Assembly: GCF_011043555.1 (NCBI RefSeq)
Contig: NZ_JAAKGS010000003.1
Location: 62,001 to 126,000, forward strand
DNA length: 64,000 nt
Reading direction: 5' to 3'
Source: Sphingobacterium sp. SGR-19
GTDB taxonomy: Bacteria > Bacteroidota > Bacteroidia > Sphingobacteriales > Sphingobacteriaceae
Positions 18,707 to 28,058 of this stretch are shown here, one piece after another. A program made the translations under genes and the position numbers. The notes beneath the pieces are model-generated. The model made no database searches. It was not told the DNA's origin and saw nothing but the letters and a program-made list of their open reading frames with translations. Every line of letters begins with the position of its first letter. The stretch's first letter is position 1.

Positions 18707-19459
18707 ATGTTATTTCTTTTAAGAAGCTTTAAATTATTTGTATGTATAATGCTATCATCGTCTTGTGCCCCCGATATAAATGAACCCGATAGACAAGTGG
18801 TACAAACGGATCGGATAATCAAGTTCTCGGGCTATGACTGGATTGTTCGCACATCGGACGATGAAAGAGTCGGCCCTGGACCGAACTACTTTTCAGATTC
18901 GGAAGATAATGTATGGGTTGATGAGAATGGCAGATTACATCTGAAGATTGTGCAGCGCGGGGGTATCTGGTATTGTTCTGGAATAATCCTAAAACAATCT
19001 CTAGGTTATGGCCAATATGTTTTTTATCTAGCTAGTGATGTAAGCAAATTAGACCAACATGCTGTAGGAGGCTTGTTTACTTATCTCAATGATGAAGAAG
19101 AAATAGATATTGAGTTTTCGAGGTGGTCAGATCCGGAAAACCAAGATTCCCAATTTGCCATACAACCGGCAGATCGTTCCGGCAACAAAGAACGCTATGA
19201 TTTGAACTTATTAACGGAACATTCGACCCATTCTTTTAATTGGCAACGGGATAGAATCGATTTTTTCAGTCGTCAGGGACACGGCTTATCCGTTGATGAA
19301 AACAACCGAATCCATGAATGGACTTACAAAGGAAACGACATTCCATCACATAAAGGCACGGAACGTTTACGACTCAATCTCTGGTTGTTCCGTGGCCAAG
19401 TTCCTTCGGATGCTAAGGAACAGGAAATGATCATCGAGAAAGTAGAATTTATAAAGTAA
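18707..19459 (+). CDS. Glycoside hydrolase family 16-like lipoprotein
   Basis: A 250-residue lipoprotein when started at ATG 18707: signal peptide with lipobox SSSC (Cys20). An in-frame GTG at 18617 would add 30 unlikely residues before the signal. The concanavalin-like body carries the GH16 active-site motif E-I-D-I-E at residues 132-136, with the nucleophile and acid/base glutamates and the central Asp all present. Other family blocks are YGQYVFYLASDVSK and the Trp-rich RLNLWLFRGQ near the end. It should cleave or bind a beta-1,3/1,4-linked glucan or galactan at the cell surface. The substrate is not predictable, and no carbohydrate cluster surrounds it. Confidence 0.75.
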   Translation: MLFLLRSFKLFVCIMLSSSCAPDINEPDRQVVQTDRIIKFSGYDWIVRTSDDERVGPGPNYFSDSEDNVWVDENGRLHLKIVQRGGIWYCSGIILKQSLGYGQYVFYLASDVSKLDQHAVGGLFTYLNDEEEIDIEFSRWSDPENQDSQFAIQPADRSGNKERYDLNLLTEHSTHSFNWQRDRIDFFSRQGHGLSVDENNRIHEWTYKGNDIPSHKGTERLRLNLWLFRGQVPSDAKEQEMIIEKVEFIK

Positions 19460-19466
19460 TATCAAT

Positions 19467-19505
19467 AAAGGATTTCCGATTTGCTAGACATTTCGGAAAT
19501 CTTTT
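19467..19505 (+). terminator. Terminator of the GH16-like gene
   Basis: The stem GATTTCCGA (19471-19479) with TCGGAAATC (19493-19501), extended by AAAG/TTTT pairing, is followed by CTTTTAT. Confidence 0.65.
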
Positions 19506-19532
19506 ATACTTATTTTTAGATTGGATCCTTTA

Positions 19533-20246
19533 TTAATCTGCTTTAAACCCTACAAAAGATGCAAAGCATAAGTGCTTATGTAAAATATCAACTTGTTTAA
19601 AGCCAACTTTTTCTAGTAACTGTAGTTGGTACATTAAACTGCGAGGGGAATCTTCTTTTTCGATATAAGCGAATACGTGATCTCTGTATTGTTCGTCTTT
19701 CAAATCTGTTAAATATTTCCCATACAGATCATCGTAAATGTAACGTTGTAAGGTGATATCAGCTTGATGAACCAAATCAAATACCCAGACACTACCTCCA
19801 TCGTTTAGTAAATCGAATAACTTTTTAAATGCGGTTTCCCAGTCCTCATCGTCTCGAAGATGGTGCAATACTGCCGTTGCAATAATCACGTCAAACTTTT
19901 TTGTTCCAAAATCAACTGATCTAAAATCACCTTTGAGCGTATTTACTTTACCAGTCGCCACCTCACCTACCCTTTCCAATGCCTTATCTAACATCGGTTG
20001 ACTTAAATCTAACAACGTGACATCGATATTCGTTATCTTTTGCGATAACTTTACCATATAATTCCCCGCGCCACAACCGATGTCTAATACAGTACCGAGT
20101 TTAGGATAACGACGCGAAATAGCTTCCGTTATAAGTTCCATATTAAACGAAGCATCCAATGTCGTCTGCTGCCCGGTTTCCAGCTGAGAAAAACGCTCAA
20201 CGTCCTTATCAAAACGCTCTTCTATTTCCTGAATGGTGGATTTCAT
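19533..20246 (-). CDS. Class I SAM-dependent methyltransferase
   Basis: A 237-residue soluble protein with a complete Rossmann-like methyltransferase core. Motif I is VLDIGCGAGNYMVKL (about residues 54-68), motif II is VTLLDLSQPML, and motif post-I/IV is FDVIIATAVLHHL. The closest style is the Methyltransf_25/UbiE group of small-molecule methyltransferases. The substrate is unknown. It is a single gene, transcribed toward the GH16-like gene, with a 232-base AT-rich gap upstream that holds no other gene. Confidence 0.82.
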   Translation of the reverse strand: MKSTIQEIEERFDKDVERFSQLETGQQTTLDASFNMELITEAISRRYPKLGTVLDIGCGAGNYMVKLSQKITNIDVTLLDLSQPMLDKALERVGEVATGKVNTLKGDFRSVDFGTKKFDVIIATAVLHHLRDDEDWETAFKKLFDLLNDGGSVWVFDLVHQADITLQRYIYDDLYGKYLTDLKDEQYRDHVFAYIEKEDSPRSLMYQLQLLEKVGFKQVDILHKHLCFASFVGFKAD

Positions 20247-20478
20247 CTTTTTATTTGTTTTAACAAATTCTCTAAATTTGTCAATAATACTAAAAATAAT
20301 ATAAAGCTGCCTAAGAGCCCGCTTTTCTTCATGAGGACGTTTACTCTTATAGCGGAATTGGTAAGTGTTATATAATTTTACGTCATCGGAAAGCTACATT
20401 CTATAAAATATAAAGAGGTAAAATACAGGGGAAACAGATCGGATTTATTACTTTTATAGGAAACAAAAAAATGAAAAA

Positions 20479-20988
20479 ATGATCGACAAACTTCAACAAC
20501 TAATCCAACAGACAACAACCCAAGAGGTTGACAGGAATAGCAACATCGCTAATGATCTGACTGGCAATGTAGCTACGGAAACAGGTTCATCTTTGCTTGA
20601 CGGCTTAAAATCAGCCGTTTCGAGCGGAAATTTAGGTGATTTGACCAATATGCTTGGTAATACAGATAAAAATGCCTTGACATCTAATCCTATCGTAAAA
20701 AATATCATTTCCTCACTCACCTCAAAATTGGGTACAAATGTAGGATTAGACAGTCACACAGCGAGCGGGTTTGCCAGCTCTATTATCCCACAGATCATCA
20801 GTATAGTTTCCAGCAAAGTGCAAAGCGGAGATTTCAATATCAGTGACATTTTAAGTTCCCTTACCGGTGGCGGTACAGGCTCTGCCTTAGATCAGAACGG
20901 TGATGGTAAAGTCGGAATTGATGACGCTATAAGCGCGGTTACAAAAGGAAAATTAGGAGACGCGCTAGGCGGACTGTTTAAAAAGTAA
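20479..20988 (+). CDS. Hypothetical protein with a C-terminal EF-hand/dockerin-like calcium loop
   Basis: A 169-residue protein without a signal peptide. The body is a Ser/Gly/Asn-rich amphipathic helical region with repeated LxDxLxS(A/S)VSSG and SSLxxKLG-like segments, reminiscent of DUF937-type proteins. The end carries one Ca-binding loop, DQNGDGKVGIDDAISA (about residues 138-153), with ligands at the EF-hand positions 1, 3, 5 and 12. The start at 20479 is preceded by a three-codon ATG frame at 20471 that overlaps it. The function is unknown; calcium binding is inferred from the loop only. Confidence 0.7.
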   Translation: MIDKLQQLIQQTTTQEVDRNSNIANDLTGNVATETGSSLLDGLKSAVSSGNLGDLTNMLGNTDKNALTSNPIVKNIISSLTSKLGTNVGLDSHTASGFASSIIPQIISIVSSKVQSGDFNISDILSSLTGGGTGSALDQNGDGKVGIDDAISAVTKGKLGDALGGLFKK

Positions 20989-21000
20989 ATTTAAGCATGC

Positions 21001-21840
21001 ATGAGACTATATACCATCGAGACTGGATTCTTTAAGTTGGACGGGGGCGCTATGTTTGGTGTGGTGCCAAAATCATTATGGCAACGCACCAATCCTGCCG
21101 ATGAACGCAATCTATGTACCTGGACGAATAGATTGCTCCTCATTGAGGACGGCAAACTGCTAATTTTGGTGGACACCGCCATCGGCGATAAGCAGGATGA
21201 AAAGTTTTTTAGTCACTATTTTCTTCACGGGGATGCCACACTCGATGCTTCATTGGCAAAACATGGTTTCCACCGCAATGATATTACCGATGTTATTCTT
21301 ACACACCTTCACTTCGATCATTGCGGCGGCGCCATCAAACGAGAAGGCGAACGTCTTCTTCCGGCTTTCAAAAATGCACGTTTCTGGAGCAACGAAAAAC
21401 ATTGGGAATGGGCGATACACCCGAACGCTAGAGAAAAAGCGTCATTTCTCCGAGAGAACATTCTTCCTATACAAGAAAGCGGTCAGTTGCACTTTATAAA
21501 AGAGGGAGAATCTTTTTTACCTCATATTGATATCCGTTATGCCTATGGGCATACCGAATCCATGATGCTTCCACAAATCCGCTACCGTGGAAAGACAATT
21601 CTATACATGGCAGATTTACTACCCTCTGTGGGGCATATTCCTCTTCCCTATGTAATGGGGTATGATGTTCGGCCGCTGACCACCATGGAAGAACGAAAAC
21701 ATTACTGGCAGGAAATCGTAGATAATGAATATATATTGTTTCTGGAGCATGATCCCATCAATGCGTGCTGTACACTCCAACATACCGAAAAGGGTGTTCG
21801 CCTAAAAGAGACTTTCCGGTTGGAAGATATGTTTGGTTAA
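21001..21840 (+). CDS. MBL-fold metallo-hydrolase
   Basis: A 279-residue soluble metallo-beta-lactamase-fold enzyme. The metal motif is HLHFDHCGG (about residues 102-110), preceded by LILVDTAIGDK. A further His in the Y-A-Y-G-H-T segment and the final ligand in LFLEHD complete the site. The substrate is unknown; similar proteins are annotated as generic MBL hydrolases or lactonase-like. It follows the EF-hand gene by 12 bases, but a functional link is not evident. Confidence 0.83.
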   Translation: MRLYTIETGFFKLDGGAMFGVVPKSLWQRTNPADERNLCTWTNRLLLIEDGKLLILVDTAIGDKQDEKFFSHYFLHGDATLDASLAKHGFHRNDITDVILTHLHFDHCGGAIKREGERLLPAFKNARFWSNEKHWEWAIHPNAREKASFLRENILPIQESGQLHFIKEGESFLPHIDIRYAYGHTESMMLPQIRYRGKTILYMADLLPSVGHIPLPYVMGYDVRPLTTMEERKHYWQEIVDNEYILFLEHDPINACCTLQHTEKGVRLKETFRLEDMFG

Positions 21841-21866
21841 GTTTGCTTTAAAGCGTATTTTTCACA

Positions 21867-22283
21867 TCATACCTGTTCTATATTCTCCGCATAACAATAC
21901 CCTTCTATATTGTCTGTACGGACGAGCCACCAATAGACGTTAGCGCGACTAACGACCGTGACTATCTCTCCTTTTTTTATTTTACCGATAGTAGGTAATT
22001 CAACTCCTGGACCTTTGTGAACATGTAAGATCGGATCTTCCATAAATAGCCTTGCTTTACAACCTTTTACCGTCGAGAGAACGTCGATATCCAATAAAAC
22101 CTCACTGGAAATAAAATTAGGATCAATTTGGCTATAGATGTCCCATAGCTTATTTTTTGCTTCGGCATTTGGCGCCACGCCGCGGATAATAAGAACACGG
22201 TTATGTTCCATAAACTGCAGATCCTCGACGATTAAATCCTCTGCTGCATTTAAAAGTGTTTTATATTTATCGATTAGCGTCAT
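21867..22283 (-). CDS. BON-like/SH3b two-domain protein
   Basis: A 138-residue protein. The N-terminal half (about 1-70) has a short alpha/beta pattern like a BON or LysM-BON domain (VLIIRGVAPNAEAKNKLWDIY). The C-terminal half (about 75-138) is a bacterial SH3 domain: LHVHKGPGVELPTIGKIKKGEIVTVV and WWLVRTDNIEGYCYAENI. No signal peptide is visible, which is unusual for an SH3b protein. It is transcribed on the minus strand, 113 bases downstream of the GreA-like gene. The function is unknown. Confidence 0.65.
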   Translation of the reverse strand: MTLIDKYKTLLNAAEDLIVEDLQFMEHNRVLIIRGVAPNAEAKNKLWDIYSQIDPNFISSEVLLDIDVLSTVKGCKARLFMEDPILHVHKGPGVELPTIGKIKKGEIVTVVSRANVYWWLVRTDNIEGYCYAENIEQV

Positions 22284-22396
22284 CGTAAGACATTATTAGT
22301 CAGATTGAACAAAGCTTTGAATGCTGTAAACCTTACAAGATCGTTTCTGATTATGGAACAATAAACCCAGTAGATTGTTTGAAATTCTACCGCCCT

Positions 22397-22849
22397 TTAG
22401 TAAATAGCTGTTATTCGTTGTTTCGTACCGTTAAAGATAATCTCGTTCCCCACTTTGCATTCCAGTAACAACTTACCTATAGGTGAAGAAGGCGAAATCA
22501 CCATAAAGCGCATACCATTAACGTGTTGCTCTCCCAAGCTGATGGCAACGAAATAGGCTACCTGCTCCGTCACGACTATCGCACCTATCTCTGCCTTTTC
22601 TTTTATATCAATATTTATTTTTTGCAACAAAATCCAGTCCTTTTTTGCCTGCGACAGCTGCATGTGATAGCGGTTCAAATCTTGTTGTATCATCTCACGC
22701 GATGTCTCATATTTGTCGCCGGCGCTACTCTTAGTGTCGCTTTCTATTGCCTCCTGGGCTTGTTTTAATGCGAGCGTGATTTCCTTCACTCGGCCTTCAG
22801 TTCGCTTAAAACAATGGTCTAATAGTTTCTTTTTTATTTCAGTATCCAT
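22397..22849 (-). CDS. GreA/GreB-like protein (often misnamed 3-oxoacyl-ACP synthase)
   Basis: A 150-residue protein when started at 22849 (MDTEIKKKLL). The N-terminal half is a charged helical region that could form the GreA coiled coil. The C-terminal half is a GreA/GreB-type FKBP-like domain with MRFMVISPSSPIGKLLLECKVGNEI. This matches the family's SPxSPxGxALLGKxxGD signature. A longer frame from TTG at 22897 starts inside the terminator of the upstream lipoprotein gene, so it is rejected. Bacteroidota relatives are sometimes labelled 3-oxoacyl-ACP synthase, which the sequence does not support. It may modulate RNA polymerase, but the acidic tip residues are not obvious. Confidence 0.75.
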   Translation of the reverse strand: MDTEIKKKLLDHCFKRTEGRVKEITLALKQAQEAIESDTKSSAGDKYETSREMIQQDLNRYHMQLSQAKKDWILLQKINIDIKEKAEIGAIVVTEQVAYFVAISLGEQHVNGMRFMVISPSSPIGKLLLECKVGNEIIFNGTKQRITAIY

Positions 22850-22870
22850 ATTGGTAGAAAACTTACAAAA

Positions 22871-22894
22871 AACCTCCTGAATAATCAGGAGGTT
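22871..22894 (-). terminator. Terminator of the LEA-like lipoprotein gene
   Basis: A perfect 10-bp stem (AACCTCCTGA with TCAGGAGGTT, loop ATAA) is followed on the minus strand by six T. It separates the lipoprotein gene from the GreA-like gene. Confidence 0.85.
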
Positions 22895-22953
22895 CAAAGA
22901 TTTATCTTATAGCTAGGCTAGCTAACTCTTAAATAAACAGAAAAATCGTTTTT

Positions 22954-23514
22954 CTAGCGATTCTTTAAATCATTTAATTTTTTTTCAGCGTCGTCGGCAA
23001 CTTTATTTGCTTTCTCTCCGGTTTTTTCTACCGCGTTATCGATAGCCTTTCCCGTAGCATCCGCTGCCTCCTTTGTCGCGTCGATCGTTTTATCATATGC
23101 TCTATCTAGTGCGTTTCCCGTGGACTCGGCAGCATTCTTGGTTGCATCGATAGCCTTATTTGTCCCTTCTTCGATTTTAAGGCCAGCTTCACGCGCAGTT
23201 GCTTTTGTTTTGTCCCAAAAGGTATTCGCCTCATCCAGCGCCTTGCGAGCGTCCTCTTCAGCGCGTTTATCGCCTTTTCGGACAGCTTCATCCAAATCAG
23301 CTTTTGCTTTATTCACCCTGTCTTCTGCCTTTGCTAACTCTTCTCTCAAAACAGCTTCTGCGTGATCTTGATGGCCCTCTAGCGTTTCCAATGTTTGATC
23401 CAACTTTTCACCAGCCGTCATCTCATTATCCGTATCATTATTTTTGGTATTGTTGTTACACGACGTAGCAATGATAGTACCTGCAACTGCTGCGATTAAC
23501 ATTAATTTTTTCAT
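22954..23514 (-). CDS. Ala/Lys-rich LEA/apolipoprotein-like lipoprotein
   Basis: A 186-residue lipoprotein: signal peptide and lipobox ATSC (Cys19), an Asn/Asp-rich linker, then a continuous amphipathic helix rich in Ala, Lys, Glu and Asp. The part after about residue 110 shows 22-residue (two 11-mer) repeats built on AIDATKxAAxxTGxAxD, like group 3 LEA proteins or apolipoproteins. There are no membrane segments. Such proteins often accompany desiccation or envelope stress, but no stress gene adjoins it. It has its own terminator. The function is inferred only from composition. Confidence 0.75.
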   Translation of the reverse strand: MKKLMLIAAVAGTIIATSCNNNTKNNDTDNEMTAGEKLDQTLETLEGHQDHAEAVLREELAKAEDRVNKAKADLDEAVRKGDKRAEEDARKALDEANTFWDKTKATAREAGLKIEEGTNKAIDATKNAAESTGNALDRAYDKTIDATKEAADATGKAIDNAVEKTGEKANKVADDAEKKLNDLKNR

Positions 23515-23582
23515 GTCTTTCTCCTTTAATTATAATTTTGATAGTTAATAGTTTAAATAAACAATTACTATACCAAAAAGTA

Positions 23583-24467
23583 CTATTTAGAATAGACCGT
23601 ACCTTTTGCAGCCTCTAGCGTATTTTTTAATAGTCCTACAATGGTCATCAGCCCTACACCACCGGGAACAGGCGTTATCCATGACGATTTCTTAGATACC
23701 TCGTCAAAATCAACGTCCCCATAAAGTTTAAAACCCGATTTCGTCTCCCCAGATTCCTCCCGGTTAATGCCTACATCGATTACAACAGCGCCTTCTTTTA
23801 CCATATCCGCTGTAACAAAGTGTTTACGGCCAATAGCAGCTATGATAATATCTCCTGCAAATACCTCTTCTTTTAGATTTGCTGTACGGCTATGGGTTAA
23901 TGTCACGGTACAGTTTCCTGGATTACTGTTACGAGCCAATAAAATACTCATCGGTGATCCTACAATATTACTACGACCGACCACTACCGCTTTCTTACCC
24001 GCAGTATCAATACCATAATACTCGAGCATTAGCATAATGCCATAAGGTGTAGCCGGTATAAAACAAGGCAGATTGCGTTGCATTCGCCCTAAATTAATAG
24101 GGTGGAAACCATCCACATCTTTACGATAATCGATGGTTTCCGTAATCTTTTCCGGATCAATATGCCGCGGCAACGGCAGCTGTACAATCAGCCCATCAAT
24201 ATTCGAATCTTGATTGATCTCCTTTATTTTAGCGATTAGTTCGTCCTCCGTAACATCCACGTCATAGCGAATATTCGTCGATTCAAAACCAACGAGCTCA
24301 CAATTGCGCATCTTACTGGCTACATAGGTTTCGCTTCCTCCATCATTTCCCACCAAAATCGCTACCAAATGAGGTTTTCGTCCCGATTTTGCTGTAAATG
24401 CTGCTGCTTCCTTTTTTATATCTTCCTTTATTTTTGCCGATACCAGCTTTCCGTCTAATAAATTCAT
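23583..24467 (-). CDS. folD: FolD methylenetetrahydrofolate dehydrogenase/cyclohydrolase
   Basis: A 294-residue bifunctional enzyme of one-carbon metabolism. It interconverts 5,10-methylene- and 5,10-methenyl-THF with NADP and hydrolyses the latter to 10-formyl-THF. Signatures are [14 protein letters not shown] (with the catalytic Tyr and Lys near residues 52-56), [23 protein letters not shown] for cofactor binding, and [12 protein letters not shown] near the C-terminus. It lies 22 bases downstream of lepA on the same strand and is probably cotranscribed. Confidence 0.96.
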   Translation of the reverse strand: MNLLDGKLVSAKIKEDIKKEAAAFTAKSGRKPHLVAILVGNDGGSETYVASKMRNCELVGFESTNIRYDVDVTEDELIAKIKEINQDSNIDGLIVQLPLPRHIDPEKITETIDYRKDVDGFHPINLGRMQRNLPCFIPATPYGIMLMLEYYGIDTAGKKAVVVGRSNIVGSPMSILLARNSNPGNCTVTLTHSRTANLKEEVFAGDIIIAAIGRKHFVTADMVKEGAVVIDVGINREESGETKSGFKLYGDVDFDEVSKKSSWITPVPGGVGLMTIVGLLKNTLEAAKGTVYSK

Positions 24468-24489
24468 TTATATACGTATTATCTGCTTC

Positions 24490-26280
24490 TTAATCCAATT
24501 TCAAAACTGCCATGAATGCGGATTGTGGAATTTCCACGTTCCCTACCTGACGCATTCTCTTTTTACCTTTTTTCTGTTTTTCCAACAATTTACGTTTTCG
24601 GGAGATATCGCCTCCGTAACATTTTGCGGTTACATCTTTACGTAAAGCGGAAATTGTTTCCCGCGCGATGATTTTCGCTCCGATGGAGGCCTGTATACGG
24701 ATTTCAAATTGCTGACGTGGCAAAAGTTCTTTTAATTTTTCACAAATCTTCTTTCCAAAATCATAGGCATTACTTCGGTGGATAAGAGACGATAAGGCAT
24801 CTACAGGCTCATCGTTTAGCCGAATATCGAGTTTTACTAAATCCGACTGCCGATATCCGATTTGGTGATAATCGAATGATGCGTATCCTTTAGAAATCGT
24901 CTTCAATTTATCATAAAAATCAAAAACGATTTCGCCCATAGGCATTTCAAAAGTCAGTTCTACACGATCTGACGTTAGATAGGATTGATTGATAATTGTG
25001 CCTCTTTTTTGGATACACAACGACATCACCGGGCCTACAAAGTCTGCCTTGGTGATCACATTCGCTTTGATATAAGGTTCTTCGATAAAATCCAATTTAC
25101 TAGGATCGGGCAAATCCGATGGATTATGCACAATAACCTCTTTTTTATCTTTCGTAAGAAATGCACGGTAGGACACGTTTGGTACGGTAGTAATCACCGT
25201 CATATTGAACTCCCGTTCTAGACGCTCCTGAATAATCTCCATGTGGAGCATACCCAAAAAACCACATCGAAAACCGAATCCCAATGCAGCCGAAGATTCC
25301 GGCTCAAAAACCAGCGAAGCATCATTCAACTGCAAACGGTGCATAGATTCCCGAAGTTCTTCATAATCTTCCGTATCAACGGGGTAAATACCTGCAAAAA
25401 CCATTGGCTTAACCTCTTCAAAACCTTTAATTGCTTCTGTACAAGGTCTGTCGCGATGCGTAATGGTATCTCCCACTTTCACTTCGCGTGCTTCTTTAAT
25501 ACCGGAAATAATATAACCTACGTCACCTGTTTTTATAACATTTTTAGCAACTTGATTAAGCTTAAGTGTACCTATTTCGTCTGCAAAATATTCTTTTCCA
25601 GTCGCCACGAATTTCACACGGTCGCCTTTTCGGATTTCACCGTTTTCAACCTTAAAATAAGCCATAATTCCTCTAAAAGAATTAAAGACAGAATCAAAAA
25701 TTAAGGCTTGCAGAGGTGCGTTCGGATCTCCAACCGGAGGTGGAATGCGCTCCACAATGGCGCTTAAAATATCAGGCACACCCATTCCGGTCTTACCGGA
25801 AGCTGGTATAATTTCTTCGCGCTTACCGCCGATCAAGTCGATAATTTGATCTTTCACCTCCTCAGGCATAGCGCCCGGCAAGTCCATTTTATTCAATATC
25901 GGGATGATTTCCAGATCGTGCTCCAAAGCGAGATATAAATTGGATATCGTCTGCGCTTGAATGCCCTGAGAAGCATCCACAATTAGCAATGCCCCCTCAC
26001 ATGCCGCAATTGAGCGCGAAACCTCATAAGAGAAATCGACGTGCCCGGGAGTATCAATTAAGTTCAAAATATATTGCTCGCCATCTTTGGTATATTCCAT
26101 TTGAATAGCGTGCGATTTAATCGTTATCCCACGTTCACGCTCCAAATCCATATTGTCCAACAGTTGCGCTTGTGCCTCCCGTTGTGTAATGGTGTTGGTA
26201 AACTCCAACAGGCGATCGGCCAATGTGCTCTTCCCGTGGTCGATATGGGCGATAATACAAAAATTACGTATATGCTTCAT
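24490..26280 (-). CDS. lepA: Elongation factor 4 (LepA)
   Basis: A 596-residue translational GTPase of standard LepA length. G1 is [10 protein letters not shown]3 is DTPGHVDF and G4 is NKMDLP. EF-G-like domains II, III and V follow, and the C-terminus carries the LepA-specific [24 protein letters not shown] segment. LepA binds the ribosome and assists translocation or biogenesis under stress. It is the first gene of a probable lepA-folD operon. Confidence 0.97.
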   Translation of the reverse strand: MKHIRNFCIIAHIDHGKSTLADRLLEFTNTITQREAQAQLLDNMDLERERGITIKSHAIQMEYTKDGEQYILNLIDTPGHVDFSYEVSRSIAACEGALLIVDASQGIQAQTISNLYLALEHDLEIIPILNKMDLPGAMPEEVKDQIIDLIGGKREEIIPASGKTGMGVPDILSAIVERIPPPVGDPNAPLQALIFDSVFNSFRGIMAYFKVENGEIRKGDRVKFVATGKEYFADEIGTLKLNQVAKNVIKTGDVGYIISGIKEAREVKVGDTITHRDRPCTEAIKGFEEVKPMVFAGIYPVDTEDYEELRESMHRLQLNDASLVFEPESSAALGFGFRCGFLGMLHMEIIQERLEREFNMTVITTVPNVSYRAFLTKDKKEVIVHNPSDLPDPSKLDFIEEPYIKANVITKADFVGPVMSLCIQKRGTIINQSYLTSDRVELTFEMPMGEIVFDFYDKLKTISKGYASFDYHQIGYRQSDLVKLDIRLNDEPVDALSSLIHRSNAYDFGKKICEKLKELLPRQQFEIRIQASIGAKIIARETISALRKDVTAKCYGGDISRKRKLLEKQKKGKKRMRQVGNVEIPQSAFMAVLKLD

Positions 26281-26308
26281 ACAGGTCCTTATCCAATATT
26301 CTAATTCG

Positions 26309-26316
26309 CAAAGATA
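26309..26316 (-). promoter_or_regulatory. -7 promoter element of lepA
   Basis: On the minus strand this reads TATCTTTG, 28 bases upstream of the lepA start. No clear -33 TTG is seen. Confidence 0.45.
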
Positions 26317-26400
26317 AATTTTTTAAAGCAGATATTGGTGGTAAAAACGGGAAGAGGCCATAAAAAAGCAGCAACATTTGTAAATTTGCTTTAAATAGCG

Positions 26401-26429
26401 AAAAGACCGATAAAAATCGGCCTTTCTCG
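26401..26429 (-). terminator. Terminator of amt
   Basis: A stem of AAAGACCGAT-like arms with ATCGGCCTTT (one wobble) and an AAA loop lies 34 bases past the amt stop. On the minus strand it ends TCTTTTC. Confidence 0.6.
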
Positions 26430-26462
26430 TTGTTTAGTTAGTAATAATATCTTTAATATCGA

Positions 26463-27800
26463 TCAATTATTAGCATCATATGAGAGCCGCTCACCGTGCT
26501 GGGATAAATCCAATCCTTCTTCCTCTTCCTGTTCGCTGACGCGTAACGGTGTAATCGTGTCTGTCACCTTTAAAAGAATGAAAGCCATCAATAAAATAAA
26601 CACAATAGATCCTAAAAGACCAATAAGGTGTGCGAAAAACAAATCAGTCTCGCCGTAAAACAACCCATTCGCTTCCACGGCTCCATTGATAGCGGAATGT
26701 GCAAATACCCCGGTTAATACCATACCAACCATTCCGCCCACGCCATGGCTTGGAAATACGTCCAACGTATCATCAATGTTCGATTTTGTACGCCAGTCAA
26801 TCAACAAACGACTTACAATCGCAGCAACGGCACCAATAACAATAGAATGTGGAATGCTCACAAATCCTGCAGCGGGCGTGATGGCCACCAAGCCTACGAC
26901 AACACCAATACAAGTCCCCATTGCCGAAGGTTTAATACCTCTAGCGGCGTCAAATAAGATATACATAATCGCTGCCGCACCAGAGGCTGCAGTGGTGGTT
27001 GCCATGGCTGTTGCAGCCAATGCGTCCGCCGCAAAAGCTGAACCTGCATTGAAACCAAACCACCCAAACCAAAGTAGTCCCGTTCCCAAGAGAACATAGG
27101 TTATTCTCGCAGGCGTATGTTCTTTCGCTGTTTTACCTTGTTTCAAATAAATTGCGGAAGCTAAAGCGGTCAATCCAGCAGACATGTGCACGACGGTTCC
27201 GCCAGCAAAATCTAACACACCCAACTGAAGCAATATCCCATCCGGATGCCATGTTGCGTGAGCCAGTGGCGCATAAATAAAAATAAAGAATAAACAAATA
27301 AAAAGAATGTAGGATGTAAAACGGATACGTTCAGCAAAAGCTCCTGTAATAAGTGCCGGCGTTATGATGGCAAATTTAAGCTGAAACATTGCAAACAATA
27401 CAAACGGAATATTAGGAGCGCCTGCCCAAGGCGCGCGATCTAACACACCGTTAAACATAAAGAATGTTGCTGGATTTCCGATAATCCCCCCAACGGATTC
27501 TCCGAATACCAAGCTGAATCCAAACGCAAACCACAAGACGGCTACGACCGCCATACAAATAAAACTTTGTAGCATTGTCGAGATAACGTTTCTTTTTTTG
27601 ACCATTCCACCGTAAAAATAAGCCAGACCCGGGGTCATGATCAAAACAAGTGCTGTTGATGTTAACATCCAAGCCACATCTGCCGAATTATACTCATGTT
27701 CAACCGATCCAGTCGGTAAAGCTGGGTTAAAAAATGCAATAACCACCAAAACAACCATCAACAAGAATGGTAAAAACGACTTTTTTTGATATATAGACAT
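26463..27800 (-). CDS. amt: Ammonium transporter (Amt family)
   Basis: A 445-residue inner-membrane channel for ammonium with about eleven hydrophobic segments after a signal-like N-terminus. Family signatures are AWMLTSTALVLIMTPGLAYFYGG near the start, DFAGGTVVHMSAGLTALASA, and the pore-histidine region FPSHGVGGMVGMVLTGVFA. The frame is open for 66 more codons upstream, but that extension is a Phe/Leu/Cys-rich translation of AT-rich leader, so the start at 27800 (MSIYQKK) is chosen. The Amt partner gene glnK (P-II) is not adjacent. Confidence 0.94.
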   Translation of the reverse strand: MSIYQKKSFLPFLLMVVLVVIAFFNPALPTGSVEHEYNSADVAWMLTSTALVLIMTPGLAYFYGGMVKKRNVISTMLQSFICMAVVAVLWFAFGFSLVFGESVGGIIGNPATFFMFNGVLDRAPWAGAPNIPFVLFAMFQLKFAIITPALITGAFAERIRFTSYILFICLFFIFIYAPLAHATWHPDGILLQLGVLDFAGGTVVHMSAGLTALASAIYLKQGKTAKEHTPARITYVLLGTGLLWFGWFGFNAGSAFAADALAATAMATTTAASGAAAIMYILFDAARGIKPSAMGTCIGVVVGLVAITPAAGFVSIPHSIVIGAVAAIVSRLLIDWRTKSNIDDTLDVFPSHGVGGMVGMVLTGVFAHSAINGAVEANGLFYGETDLFFAHLIGLLGSIVFILLMAFILLKVTDTITPLRVSEQEEEEGLDLSQHGERLSYDANN

Positions 27801-27936
27801 ACGTTCATAATTTTTATAAAGCAATAATATGAAAAAATTATAAAAAACAAGATTTTTATTCATAAAACATACAAAAAACGTAAATAAATCAAATAACCAT
27901 AATAAAAAACAATAAAAATGAAATAAAAACACCCAA

Positions 27937-27944
27937 CAAACATA
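27937..27944 (-). promoter_or_regulatory. Possible -7 promoter element of amt
   Basis: Minus-strand TATGTTTG fits TAnnTTTG, about 137 bases upstream of the amt start, within a strand-skewed AT-rich leader. No -33 element stands out, so this is tentative. Confidence 0.3.
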
Positions 27945-28013
27945 AAAACATATCCTTTTTAATATATAAAAACACAAAAACATCACAAAAAAAAGCATTC
28001 CGCATAAACAAAA

Positions 28014-28040
28014 AAAGGGTAAACTTCATGTTTACCCTTT
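28014..28040 (-). terminator. Terminator of murA
   Basis: A perfect 11-bp stem (AAAGGGTAAAC with GTTTACCCTTT, loop TTCAT) is followed by seven T on the minus strand, 19 bases past the murA stop. Confidence 0.85.
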
Positions 28041-28058
28041 TCTCCCTTATGGCTCAAC

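Noticed and set aside
22850-22897. 16-codon N-terminal extension of the GreA-like gene starting with TTG
   Set aside because: It would start inside the terminator hairpin of the preceding gene.
25243-25704. 153-codon ORF antisense to lepA
   Set aside because: It is a shadow of the highly conserved GTPase gene, with no motif or promoter of its own.
27801-27998. 66-codon N-terminal extension of the ammonium transporter
   Set aside because: It is a Phe/Leu/Cys-rich translation of an AT-rich leader; the family N-terminus fits the start at 27800.
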